A DNA stretch of 60,000 bases. Source: Glandiceps talaboti. Lineage: Eukaryota > Hemichordata > Enteropneusta > Spengelidae. Shown in pieces: positions 14,901 through 29,200 of this stretch. The notes beneath the pieces were generated by a model, which worked only from the letters and a program-made list of their open reading frames with translations, was not told where the DNA came from and did no database searches. Position 1 is the stretch's first letter, and the number at the start of each line of letters is the position of its first letter. Made by a program: the position numbers and the translations under genes. Where the stretch lies: the NCBI RefSeq assembly GCF_964340395.1, contig NC_135556.1, positions 18,997,142 to 19,057,141 of the forward strand, in the 5' to 3' direction.

Positions 14901-17900
14901 GAAGAGTCCTAAGGTTTGGTGGTTTGGGGCTGGGGTAGGGATAAACTGAGTATTTCAGTCTTATATCTATCACTATTCACAGTTATGAAAAGTCCTCTGT
15001 TCTTCCGAGATTTCACTTTCACTGTACACTATAGAAATATGCATGAGTAGTAAGTATGTCATATGTTCAATTTTACATGTTTAGCAGCGATTTAGTTTGA
15101 GGTAATTATTGATAGTAAAAGAAGGGAAATTAAATCTTTGTCAATAATGAATGCAACTTTTCTGACAAGGTTATTATATAATCATAAATCAGTTATGAAG
15201 AATGATTACATTATATTGAACTATCTTTTGATATTTATATCATATAAATCGTGCTAGATTGCAATGTTACACCATGCACAAACCCAGTATTGTCTTTAAA
15301 CAGAAAATATGGATTTATATACCCAGATTGTTCTATGTCAGGACAACCCATGTCCATGTCTGTGGTGTTCAAAATATGAGTCAAGACACTTCAAGTCACC
15401 ATTACTTTTCCTGATTTTTCATAAATTATGCTTGAGAAGGTATAATTATATTATTCCTTTAAGTTAATATTTTTCTTCATTCAACTGGAAAATACATGTG
15501 GTTTTGTCACTACTCCTCTAGCAACTCGTAGTGACAAGGCCCCTTAGGTCACTCATATTTTCCTTGGCTGACGAAGAAAAAATTTTGGGGGAAAATATCA
15601 TGTCCTTCCTACCTCCATGGTTATATAGTAGGTGTAGATATGAAAACTTGACAATAGTGTAAGTTATAATCAGTTTCCTCATTTCCTGTGTATTCTGTTT
15701 AGTCAAAAAAGTGTATTAGTACACCCTCTCAACTAGAGGAAGTAAACCAAATTACAAAAGTTTACCATGAGAGTTGAATAAGTCACTGCTGAATTGTTAG
15801 TGAAAGGTGAACCATAGAATAGAATACTGCATAGAAGTAACATCTATAGAGAGAGGTGAAAAATTCAGTACAATTGTACACCAGATAATGATGATAACTG
15901 TATAAATACATGGTGAGTGTAAGAAAGAGTACTACATTAATACAGAAAGAAAGTCTATAGAAGTGTAAAATTCCATACAATTGTACACCAGATAATGATG
16001 ATAACTGTATAAATACATGATGAGTGTAAGAAAGAGTACTGCATTAATACAGAAAGAAAGTCTACAGAAGTGTAAAATTCCATACGATTGTACATCAGAT
16101 AATGATGATAACTGTATAAATACATGATGAGTGTAAGAAAGAGTACTGCATTAATACAGAAAGAAAGTCTACAGAAGTGTAAAATTCCATACAATTGTAC
16201 ATCAGATAATGATGATAACTGTATAAATACATGATGAGTGTAAGAAAGAGTACTGCATTAATACAGAAAGAAAGTCTATAGAAGTGTAAAATTCCATACA
16301 ATTGTACATCAGATAATGATGATAACTGTATAAATACATGATGAGTGTAAGAAAGAGTACTGCATTAATACAGAAAGAAAGTCTATAGAAGTGTAAAATT
16401 CCATACGATTGTACATCAGATAATGATGATAACTGTATAAATACATGATGAGTGTAAGAAAGAGTACTGCATTAATACAGAAAGAAAGTCTATAGAAGTG
16501 TAAAATTCCATACGATTGTACATCAGATAATGATGATAACTGTATAAATACATGATGAGTGTAAGAAAGAGTACTGCATTAATACAGAAAGAAAGTCTAT
16601 AGAAGTGTAAAATTCCATACGATTGTACATCAGATAATGATGAGAACTTTAAGTAGATCATATAGACAGAGTTATGAAATAAGAATTCTGTATAAGATGA
16701 TAACACTGCTAATATCTTGCCAAATTGTAAAGATACAAACTACAGCAATATCAGATTACTAAAAGTATAGACTACAGAAAGAAGGTGTTAGTCAAATCAC
16801 ATCAAAAGATCTCCTGGATAAGAAAAAATAAATACAAAATTTATTTTCTGTCGTGCAATATTAATGTCACTGATAGTAGACTACTGAATAATGAGAAAAA
16901 CAGGATTGTATGGTCAGTTGGTTGCCATAGAAACTAACACTGGAGCTTAGTAAAAAACTCTAGCTGTTATAGAAAAGTAAAAAGTATTCACTACTAAGAA
17001 ATTCAAATGTGAAAATTATTCTCTTGGGTATTAGCAATGGTAAAGTGCTGCCAGGTAAATGTGAAATTGATGAAAAAGGCAATTAGGGATCCATACATTA
17101 GAATTTACTCCCTCAGGGTAGAAGGAAAACCTGTGACATATTCTCACATCTCCTGCAGTCATGTATTAGCATACAACAAGGAAGACACTGTGACATGTTA
17201 TGACAACTCTGTCATTTCTATCTATTAACTTATAGATAGGACGATATCCTTGACATGTTTTGACAACCCTGTAGTCATTTCTATACAGATAGAAAGATAT
17301 CTGATGCATGTTGTCACAACTCCCAGTCATTACTTTCTAAGTTCTTCATTTCAGTGCTAGAACTTGAAGGGCTGCATGAAGTACAGCTTTAAGCTATCAG
17401 TTTCAATGTAGCTGTGAGCTGTCGGTTACAGTTCTAGAATTTGAAGGGTCGAGTGAAGTACATGTACAGGAATAATAAGCTATTCGTTTCACTGCTAGAA
17501 CTTGATGGGCTGAGTGGAGAACAGCCCTAAGCTATCAGTTTCAATGCAGTTCTAAGCTGTCGGTTTCAGTTTAGAATTTGAAGGGTTGCGTGAAGTACTG
17601 CTCGAAGCTATGAAATTCAATGCAGCTCTAAGCTGTCAGTTTGGTAAAGTACAGATTCTAAGCTAACAGTTTCAGTGCTAGAACTTGATGGGCTGAGTGA
17701 AATGTACAGCTCTAAGCTATCGGTTCAGTGCTAGATACTGATGGGCTGAGTGAAGTACCGCTCTAACTTTTTTTCAGTGCTAGAACTTGACAGATTGAGT
17801 GAAGTACAGCGCTAAGCTATCAGTTTCAGTGCCAAAATTTGATGGGCTGACTGAAATACAGCTCTAAGCTATTGTAAAGATATAACAGTACGCTTTATAG

Positions 17901-20900
17901 CAAAGAAAATATTCAGACCATTGCTCACCAGGTAGTATAATTAACTTCATTCATTGTCTTCTTATGCTACAGATCTGTGAAACGTATCCAAGGAAACTAT
18001 TCGTACCTGCGGTAGCCACAACTCCAGTGTTGGTTGGGAGTTCAAAGTTCAGAAGCAGAGGACGACTCCCTGCACTGTCATACTTTCATAGAGAAAATCA
18101 GGTAATATTAAAGTCTTTGTATAACAAATTTACCGCCTCATCAATCTGGAAATTATGCTACCACATGTAGTGTTACTCCAGTGGTGCTAAAAAGTTACTG
18201 TAAAAAGCATGATGTGAATATATAGCAGTCATGATATTATCACACTTATTATAAAACTGTAGTATTCTCATCTTGTCAAAGAATCATCCTTATTCAACAT
18301 GAGTTTTTCACCTAGAATTCCTAACTGCTATTATCAATTGAAGTAAGTCCAAAAGTATAATTTCATCATTGTCAAGCTACAAAATTTCATAAACTCCTGA
18401 GATGCTATATTTATTGGAAATTTACTCTGAGAAGAGTGAAAATTTTAACATATGCTATGTATTTACAACTGCATACTGTTAGACTCTTCCCACAGTATTG
18501 CATGCTTTTGATTACCCTTTGAGATATGAATTAACTATGTATTTATAAACTTATTCACAGTGTCTTTTATTGCAACTATAGCACCTGTTTGTTCTATCTG
18601 AGGAAATCATTATCAACTACTGAACCACTGCTGTAGGTTGTGCTCTGAACTATCGGAGTCCAGCCCTGCTGCAGCTTTCCCAACTATCTGCATCACTGCT
18701 GTAGGCTGTGTCCACAACTGTTGCAATCACTGCTGCATTTTGCGCTCACAAGTATCAAAGTCACTGCTGTGGCTTCCCTTACTGTCGAGGTCACTGCTGC
18801 AGGATGTTAAACCCAACCCTGTAATCTTTCGTTCTCTGCTTTGCAGGCAGCAATCTTACGTTGCAGTCAGCCATTAGCTGGATTTAGTGCAAGATGTCTA
18901 GAAGATGAACAGCTATTACAATGTATTATCAACGCCAACCCTAACTGTAACTTTTTATATGTGGTCGACACAAGGCCAAAGGTAAGCACATCAAGACAGT
19001 ATTCTCAAGGCAAGTGTCTGTGGTTTACATTTTACTGCATCACCTAGTATTTTGAAGAAAGTGGATTATCCAAACTTATTCATTAAAAACACAAAGCAAG
19101 TCATCTAATAGAAATTTTATTCAAATCTCGGTACCTGAAACAAAATATTACTGCCTAGGTGCATCATAAAAATAACCAACATTCAAATTCTTGGTTGACA
19201 CCATAACTTTCGCTCGACACGCTTCTCATGCATTACGATAGAATAAGTCAACCTTCTTGCTCTATTTTGACTCTCTAGCATGAAGTAAAAAGGTATTGCA
19301 GGTACTGTGAATTAAATGGAACAGAAATCAAAACATCACAACTCTTCAGTAAAACAATTTTGAGAAATATTTGCAAAAGTAGAAAATAATGCTAAGTTGA
19401 TTTGGTACTTAGATTGCATAATACATGACTGTTTGTATTTGATTTGATTTTTAGATTAATGCTATGGCCAATAAAGCAGCAGGCAAAGGATATGAAAACA
19501 CAGACTTCTACACCAATATCAAATTTCAGTTCTTAGGAATTGAAAACATTCACGTTATGAGAAGTAGTCTACAAAAACTTATAGAAGGTAAGTCGTGGTT
19601 TCATGCAGTAATTGCTCACCTTCAAGTTCACAATACAGTATTGGATACCAATGCTGGTGCTGCTAAGTAGCACTACCATATGACAACTTCTTTGTAGAGG
19701 ATAGTTTTCCACCTCTGAAATTAGAGCCATTTAGAATTATTAAAACAATTTACATCATTCACCACCAATTTTATTTTCACACTTGTGATTGTGTGTTTGT
19801 TTGGTGTGCATAGTATATATGATCTGTTCTACATACTGATCATTTGATTCTTGGTTTGGTTCATCTATTTCAAATACTGATATAGCCTTATTTAACATTG
19901 ATAATGTGCTGTAGACTGCAGCGGACTCATTTTTCAAGGACTGTATTACTTTCGATATACCCTATTGAGTTTAATATGTCTTTGATGTTAAACTGTACAA
20001 CATTGCATTAGACAATAACTTTCACATCCTTGGAGATCACGAAGTGTGCAGTAAAATGTATGACAATTTGTCATACTATGCATTTATCCTGTAACAGTCT
20101 ATGGTTTCAACTATTACATCAACCTGAATGATGAAAACTTTTCACACTATTAAGCTACAATCGGCTACAATCAACAATAATCACTGAATCAATTTGGGTT
20201 TTGTAGATCTGAAATTTGTCTACAGTTATGGTGCAAGTGCAACACTGTTGAGTCTTGTTGCTGATACTTTTTTTTGTGAATTCTTCAAGATATTACTCTC
20301 TGAGACTGGTAATCGAGTCTTCAGTTTACTATTAAGATAGACGCAAATAACACTATTCTTGAGACATGTTGATACAACAGTGACAAGATATTGAATGGAC
20401 GTTGGTTTAATTACAGTAGGAAGGTGTCTCTGAGAGCTAGTTCCATAAACTTGCAGTGTACTGTTTTGGGATTTACGATGTTTACACTATCTTGATCACA
20501 GGGTAATTAGAATTGCACAACAGAGGAACTGCTATCACCCTCTTGTGTAAGCTACCACATCGACCAACAACAGTGTTACTTTGTGTCGATCTTAGTAAAC
20601 CAAAGCCTTGATTACCAGAGTCGTACCATATTTTGCACTGGATTTTCCCTTACTCAGATCACATTGATTGCTTTTATCAGTATACATAAACATTTTATCA
20701 ACTCATTTCCTGGTATAAATTTAAACATGTTATTCATTATCTCCAGAGCAGCTTAGCTTGCCTGCTACCAGACAAGTTGTCTAGATATTTCCAGATCTGA
20801 AATTTGACTGCCAGCAATGTTCTCTCGTTTATCTGAGTTGATGTTTGATATATCTTCCTGTCTTAATATATTTATTTCCCTCAATATTTCATGTTTTGTT

Positions 20901-21108
20901 CATGACAAATCATAAACTGTTCACATATTCGAGTCATAAATCTGGGTTACATAAAGGCATTCAATCTATTGAGATTGAGAATAAATTGAAATGAAATGAA
21001 TGATGTAAAATTAATTTGAAATATAATGAAGATATAGGATGAAAAAATGTACAAATAGCAGGCACACACAGAAGTGCATGCATGCATGTACATATATGCA
21101 AATACACA

Positions 21109-21169
<61 letters not shown>

Positions 21170-24100
21170 TTCATGAATGCGAGTATGCACACCAACAGAC
21201 ATGCACGTATTTACTAATCACTTCTTTACATACAACAACAAACTTTTCCCACCTTTTTTGAAATATATACTTTTCAATTAATGTCTTGGTCTACATTTCA
21301 CACTGTTTTCAACTAAAAAGACATAGTAAAGTTTGTTTTATTGATTCAAAATGTCACACTACTGTCCATTTCTTTATCCATAAATGATCACTTTAATTAT
21401 CACAACCAATCATAATCTGGTGTTCATTGCTACTACCACTTCTACTAGTCACATGGTGTTCACTGCAAGCTTGTCTCTCAAGTCCACTCTTTTCTGTCTT
21501 CTCTGCATTGGCTGTGTCTAGTGTGTGAATTAAAGAACCCATCTATGACCTCCTTTTTAGATGGACTAGAAGCCAGTGGATGGTTAAAACACATCAAGGC
21601 AATTATGGATACCTCTTTGTTCATTGCAAAGGTAAGTCACTTGTACCCAGTCAACTATAAACAGTATGAGTGTTTCCACAGAGTTGTTCTGCGATGCATG
21701 GTGCCGTTCAGTTATGGTCTTCAGATAGCAATCATGTGTTATTTAGCTGTCTCAGAGCTGCTACATATGGTACTATTAAAATGTGATGATGTTTTCGTAT
21801 CAGTTAACACGTACGTGCGTAGTACGTACGGCTGGCTGGCTGGCTGGATGCATGCATGCATGCACCTACATACTGGTACATATGTAACAAATGTATGTAT
21901 GTAACATACTTAATAATAATAATAATAATAATAATAAACTTTATTGCAACCTTATCTATCATTTTAGATATCAGTATAGTACAATAAAGTAAAAAAGAAA
22001 ATGCTTATGTATGTATATAATATTATGTAATTGCAAATGTAATTGTAATGTATAAATGCATGCATGTATGTTTATATGTAATATGTAATTTGGTGAATTA
22101 AAGATTTGTCAAGAGATGACAGTAGTATTTGTGAAAGGTAGACTCATATTCATTAAACCAAGAGGTACAATTGTATATGTGCAAGTCTGGAAATAAAACT
22201 TTGTGAAGATAAGATTCTTTTATTGATTCTTGGTCCATTATTTGGTTGGGAGTTTGTTGTTAAAATAATGTGTGCCATGGGATTATCTTGAAATGGGATT
22301 ATCTTTTATGCTTTCAAGAACATCCCAATTAATCCACATCACAGCTATACTTAGTTTATTTTTAGTCATTTGTCATGTTGTGTTTTGTGGACGTGACAAT
22401 TACACACAAGGCTTTATTGTCTTCATAGACTCGTTACAAGTAAGGACAATGAAACATTAGTCTTTGTATCTATGTCATCTTATCAAAGAAAGGAAAGTGT
22501 TGTCATGTCATTGTCTGCCATCAACATCAATCAACTTTATACCATGCATGAGCCATTCAGAACAAAAAATATGGAATATATACTCTGGTCATTCTACATC
22601 ACGACAATTTGCATCTATGTCACAACAACATATGTCTACATCACTGGTTCTGCTGTGTTCAAAATATGAGTCAAAACGTTCTAAATTACCATTACTTTCC
22701 CACTTTTTCTTTGATATTACCTGGTATTATTTGCTATTCTCCAATATTTTTTGTCATTGCATTCAGCTGAAAAATTTGAGAGACCTAAGGGTTGTCACTA
22801 CTTGTTTAGTGGCTCGTAGTGACAAAAGCCCCTTAGGTCACTCATATTTTCCTTGGCTGAATGAAGAAAAGTATTGGGGAATAACATCTAAATGTCTTAC
22901 CTTGAAGGCTAAGTTCAGACTAGGATTAACATTTAAGAATGAAAAACAGTTTTATGACACAGCTATCGGAAAAAGATGATATAGAACAAAAGAATAACCC
23001 CATGTAATCCTTATGGCATGACTGAGATTTAAAATCTGGCCTTAAAGTGGCCATATGGATGAGGAGTGGGATTTTTATTTGGATTTGTTATTTATAAAAC
23101 AATTTTATTATGCTGGCCTACATGAAGCATCAATGTGAAACAACATTGATCAAGCCAGTGTTTGTAACTCAGTACTTTTCAAAAAGCTAAACAGTGTGTA
23201 AAAATGTTTGTTATAGTACGTACAATAACAAACATTTTACACATTTTTTAATCTTGTGCAATTTATTCAGTTACAAACAAGGACTTGGTATATGTTGTTT
23301 CACATTTTTTTCCATAACCGTGAATTTAGAGTTCATTAATGTTCACTTTTGAAATTCTGTTGTTGTATTCCATGACAGGCAGTTACAGAAGAAGGTGCCA
23401 GTGTATTGGTTCATTGTTCAGATGGTTGGGATAGGACAGCTCAGACGTGTTCACTAGCTGGTATGATGTTAGATCCCTACTATAGAACACTACATGGTTT
23501 TCAGGTATGTTGAATTTAACTTGTCATTTCGACATTGTCACTCCATGTGTGTTTGTGAAGAGTGTTAAACAAGTAAAATCTACCTGAGTTCCCCTTTCAT
23601 TTTAGCAGGGTTCCTCACCAAAATTATGGTACAACATATTGGTAACTATCATGCCAGTTGTACCACATTCCCCTTTCAGTTACTGGGGTCTCCCAAGCTT
23701 AGCAAAAACACTGCATTCAGTTCAAGAAAGTTGTGTTTGTTGGTACTGAGTGACTGTCACCTTCTTAATTTACTAGTATATGATAGTAATGGTTGGGTTA
23801 TTACATCCTATCCTACTGGACTTGATGATGTTGCCACTCAAAACAGCAGCAAGTCTCGTAGGATAGATTGTAATTACTCTGTTATTAAATTTATACCTGG
23901 TTGATTGATAACATTCATAGACATATATGATAAACTTTTAAGATTAGAACAGAATGGGTATCAAAATTTGTTGTTGTTTTTGTCAGTTTTGTACATGTGG
24001 CACAGTTAACAAAATCAGTGTTACAATGGGGAAAGGTTGGGATGGTTAAGGAGATGTCTAGACATCTTTCTGTTAGTATAATTTGTTTGTCTCAATACCA

Positions 24101-25928
24101 CATTTCTCACCAACTTATAATAATTATTGATGTTTCTTCTTTCTTTGTAGGCTTTGATAGAAAAAGAATGGTTGTCATTTGGACACAAGTTTACTGACAG
24201 GTTAGTTGTGGTAGAATGTTTCAACACTGGTAATCCAGACTTCAGTTTACTAAGATAGATGCAAACTAAATCTGTTGTTCTTCAATGTGGTAGATTACAC
24301 AAGTGGGTGATAGGAATTCCTCAGTTGTGTGATTCTAATCACCCTGTAATCAAGATAGTGTAAACATTGGAAGTCCAAAAACAGTACACTGCAAGCCTAT
24401 GGAACTCTTGTCAATAAAACTCTACACACTTCCCTACTGAGACCATAATTTAACCAATGTCCATTCAATAGCTTATCATTGTTGTGTCAACATGTTGCGA
24501 CAATAGTTTTAGTTTTTGTGTCTATCTTAGTAAACCAAAGGCTTAATTACCAGAGTATAAATCAAGATTTTCAGTCTATGAACTTTTGTAGAGGTTAAAC
24601 CAGATATAATAACTCATTTAGAGGACATGTTGGTTTACATGAAAGAAAGGGGATCTATTTACGCAATTATGGTATTCACAAAAAATTGTAATTTTATAAT
24701 TTTCCATATTTGAATAAGGCAAATCATATTTTGCTTTGAACCTTGTTCCTTCCGTAGTATGGCCGTATCGTATTCCCTAGAGAGTTGGAAAGGTATAGAC
24801 TCACAAATGTCATCAGTATCAAATTTGTGTAAAAGTGCTATAATACAGTGATGCAAGACTATTAAATATACATGGTAAAGTCATATATCATAGAAAAACA
24901 GTATGTCTCAAGTTACAACTTTTTTGAAATTTGATGCGACTTCAGTTCTTTTGACATATGCAGTATCTCCGCTAATGGTATATTAGATAAGTTTGGTATT
25001 TATTTATTTAGATTTTATGATGGCTACATGTAAAATAACCTGTAGTATAAGAACATTCAACCCAGAAAACCTAGCGTAGTTAGACTATACAGGCATCCAA
25101 GCTTGTATCACACAACGAGAAAAAATGTTGTGTGTCATCCTTTGCTGGAGAAATTCACCATGAAATTAATGAAATTACTGTAAAAAAATCACAAAATTTT
25201 CTATATTGATGACAAGTAAAGATGTACAAAATGAAACCATCATAAATTAGTACCTTCCAATAGACATTGCACAAATATGACAAAATGTGAAATGCTTAAT
25301 CTCAGCAAAATCCTCCACCAAATCTAAAATGTTTTGAGAGTCAAAGAAAGAATTTAAGAAAAATAACATCTGTTTGGTACATAAATTTTATTAATGAAAG
25401 TAATCTATAAAGACTTGATATGTTTAATATTATTCATTCACACTTCAGTATGTTCTCACTTTCAGGTGTGGATTTCTAGATGTGGACCCTAGGGAAATAT
25501 CACCTGTCTTCACCCAGTTCTTAGACAGTGTATGGCAACTAACACAACAATATCCTTGTGCATTTCAATTCAATGAACGTTTTCTGTTGACGCTACATGA
25601 TCATGTGTATTCCTGCCAATTTGGTACATTTCTAGGAAATAATGAAAAAGAAAGAGTTGATCACAAGTAAGTGCTAGTTGTTGTTTGTACTACATCTCTC
25701 AAAAAGGATTATTTACATTCTTTGTTGTATCAGTGTGCTCAAAGAGATCTATCTAAAATAAGTACCAGTACTGAGAGAAGAGGAATTTAAGCGGGTCTCA
25801 GCCTTCATATTTGAGGTTGATCTTAATTTTAATAGAAGCTGCTACTGGGTTAACTTGCACCAGAGAAGGCAAGCATACTCATGTACATACCTACACATAC
25901 ACACACACACACACACTCACACACATAC

Positions 25929-25959
<31 letters not shown>

Positions 25960-26211
25960 TCATGTATGCACGCATGGACGCATACACACACACACACATG
26001 TACGTATGTACGTATGTACATACGTACGTACTTACAGTGTTAGTGATGTAAAACCCTGTTACACACATGCATACATACATACATACATTCATACATACAT
26101 ACATACATACATACATACATACATACATACATACATACATACATACATACATACATACGTATATACATCATATATGCATCCATCCATCCATGGCGCGCGC
26201 GTGCACACACA

Positions 26212-26289
<78 letters not shown>

Positions 26290-29200
26290 CCACGTTATAT
26301 ATAAATTAATTTTGAATGTATAGTTCAAAGTTTGATAGTTCAAAATGTTTAATCCTACTGTTGTGATTTTTCCTCTATAGATTATCATCACGAACATTTT
26401 CACTATGGGGTTACATCCAGAGTAGACTAACAGACTATGTGAATCCATTGTATAGAAAAGATCACCCTATAACTAAGGGTATAATGCTGCCTACCACAAG
26501 TCCACAGTGTTTCAAGTAAGTCACTACTATACACTTTCATAGACAGTAGTGTTTATTGCAGTGAGATTTAATGTTATAACAGCAAATCATACATGGTTCA
26601 GACTTGACGTAAATACAACATACTACCATCTCAACCCTGCATAAGAATAGACGAGCAGAAATACAGTGCAGTGCAGGTTACTGTTCACTCTTCTCTCTCT
26701 CTGTTTGATACAATCATGTAGAAACCAATAAGAAACTACACATTGTACACTTTAAGATAGCAAGATTCATTTAGTCAGAATGGCATAAACAATTTTAACA
26801 TATTGCAAGTAGATGCAGACATGCTGACACCAATGTTTCAATGTCTGCATTTGATTTCCACATTGTGGTACATTAATTCATTTCATTTCGACAAAATTCA
26901 GCAAGACAATATTATTCAATTTTGATATCTTAAAGTGTAGCATGTGCACTGTTTCATTTTGGTTTCTGCATAGTTATATCAAACAGAGATAGTGAACACT
27001 AACCTGCAACATGATGTAATACTATTGTAACTTATATACAGTGTCTTGTTGCGCCATCAGCAGGCATTCTTATCTTTATGATTTTCCCTAAAACAAAGTG
27101 AGAAATTCTTGAATACTGTATTTCTTTAATTTTCATATGGTCAATTCTTGATATGTCAAGACCATACATTACATTACAAGAGTCAGAATGGATCAGTTAA
27201 AGTACTTTTACCTGTACTTGTACCCATATTAGATTTTGGCGTGGTATGTACAATAGATTTGATAATGGAATCCATCCTAGGGAGTCCTTACAAGATGTCC
27301 TTAGTGCAATGAAAGATCACAGTACATCACTTGAAGACCATGTTACATTTCTAGAAAAGGTAAGATTGAATGCATTGAAGTACATGCAATAGACGAATAG
27401 TGAGCAGGCTTTGTAATCATTCACCTAAATGCTTCTTATGTTATTTATGAATAATTCCCAGCTTTGAGCTCCCTGTGCTACAACTGAATATATTTTTTCT
27501 CGTTTAAAGTTTAAATCTGTCATTAGTATTTCCAAGTTTTTGGTTCTTTATATTTTAAGTATTTTCCAGTTGAGGGCCCCTTGTCAATTGCATATCATAA
27601 CAACTTCCCTGCTTTAGGAACCATATTGCTTATATCATAGTATTTCCCTGTGTTTTGCCTAGGACTCCCTATGTCAGAAGTATTTCCTAATTTAGGGCTC
27701 CTTATGCCCTTAGTATTTCCCAGTTAAGGTACATCTGTTGTGGGATTCTCAGGATTCCATATGTCATGTTGAATAGTTTTCAGTTTCAGAATGTATATGT
27801 TACAAGTACATGTATCTCAGAGCATACAGCCCAATATGTGTATATTAAGTATACAAGTTAAGTGTTCAGCTATTTAACATACTGTGTTGATTGACTAGAC
27901 TGTAAGATACATCATGTCGCTCTGCCCTCACTGGCCTCCTTTCTCCAACCAATGTGTGAGGGCGCCCTGTCACAGCATATCTTACAGACTATTTATTTAC
28001 CAGCTTAGGTGTCCTTGTAGCTCGGCTATTGATACATTGTAATACATGTATATATTACTGCTCCTGATGTCTGCATTGTTCCAAGCTTGAAAGTAAACGA
28101 GTAAAGGTATTGTTATACTCGTACCATGTGCAAGTAAATTGGGTAATGTTTTAAGATGTCAGAGATGTCATGGATATAAGAATTCATTTAAATATGTAGG
28201 CCTGACTAACGAACACCTTACCACTTAATGTACATAACTGTGGCATTGCTAGTGAATTTAAAAAAGCCTACAGTCATCACTGGAAGCACTTGTAACTGTA
28301 CACTGCATTGTAATTGTGTATATTTTCATGTAACTGTTCCCTTTAACGATTTGTGGTATATTTTCTTTCTTTCTTTTGTACATTGTCTTGCATTCTGTCC
28401 TGGGTTTTGATTTGCTTTTTAGTGTTGTATTATATTTGGAAGATTAGCTATAGCATCCTAAAATTATTCTTGAATAGAAATAAAGTGAATTATAATAATA
28501 ATACATTGAAACAGCTAAAGATAGATGTTGTATTTATAGATCAAAACTCTAAAATCATGACATTATATGTTAATTTCCTTATCTCAGCAACTCACCAGCA
28601 TGAAGAAAGTTCTAGGAAAGTCTGACACCACAGAAGAGATACATAATGCAAAGGACAGTACAACTGTGAATAACGTGACAGACAGTCTGAACAAAGTTAA
28701 GTTGTACGATGGTGACATCGTCAATGAAAACAGTGAACGGGACAGTGCAATAGAATCTAGTGGTGAAGATACCAGTTTCAATTCTGATAGTGCAATAAAA
28801 GGACCAGTGAGTGCTGATACCTATACACATCTGACATCTGAAAAACTACACGAAGTGATGGACTCTGTGGCACTAGATTGGAAAACGATCCGTAATGTCA
28901 GACAGTGTTCATGTGCATCACCATTTGATCATTTCAGTAGAAGGGTAAGTATAGGGTTAATCTTGTCTTTATGATGTACAGAGAGCGTCACGGCAAAATT
29001 TCTAGCAAAACTTAACACTTTTCAGTCAGTTAAAAAAGTTATTAGCAATTCTGAAGGAGTTCAAAACTTTCACTAATATCGGCAGAAATGTGAAGATAAA
29101 ACAACTTCGGCAGTTCTAAAATGTGACTTGATTTTTGGCGTCATTCACATCATTTTATTTTTGACCCAAAAGAATCATTCTGATTATAATATTTGCAATT

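Larger units (their letters stand above)
11002..17972 (+). other. MTMR intron, about 7.0 kb
   Basis: Bounded by GTAAGT at 11002 and ACAG at 17969-17972. It holds a G-quadruplex-like run (11470-11494), TG/G and CT microsatellites (11829-11992), a 73-base-period imperfect duplication near 13523-13640, a fold-back related to one at 22.7 kb, the 107-base tandem array (15856-16640) and two degenerate minisatellites (17185-17875). I see no exon in it. Confidence 0.75.

Noticed and set aside
22464-22979. 171-codon open frame
   Set aside because: It crosses a fold-back element and an MTMR intron; no family resemblance, and copies of the element elsewhere do not keep the frame.
25811-26448. 170-codon frame and antisense partners
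   Set aside because: Translation of CA and ACAT microsatellites before an MTMR exon.
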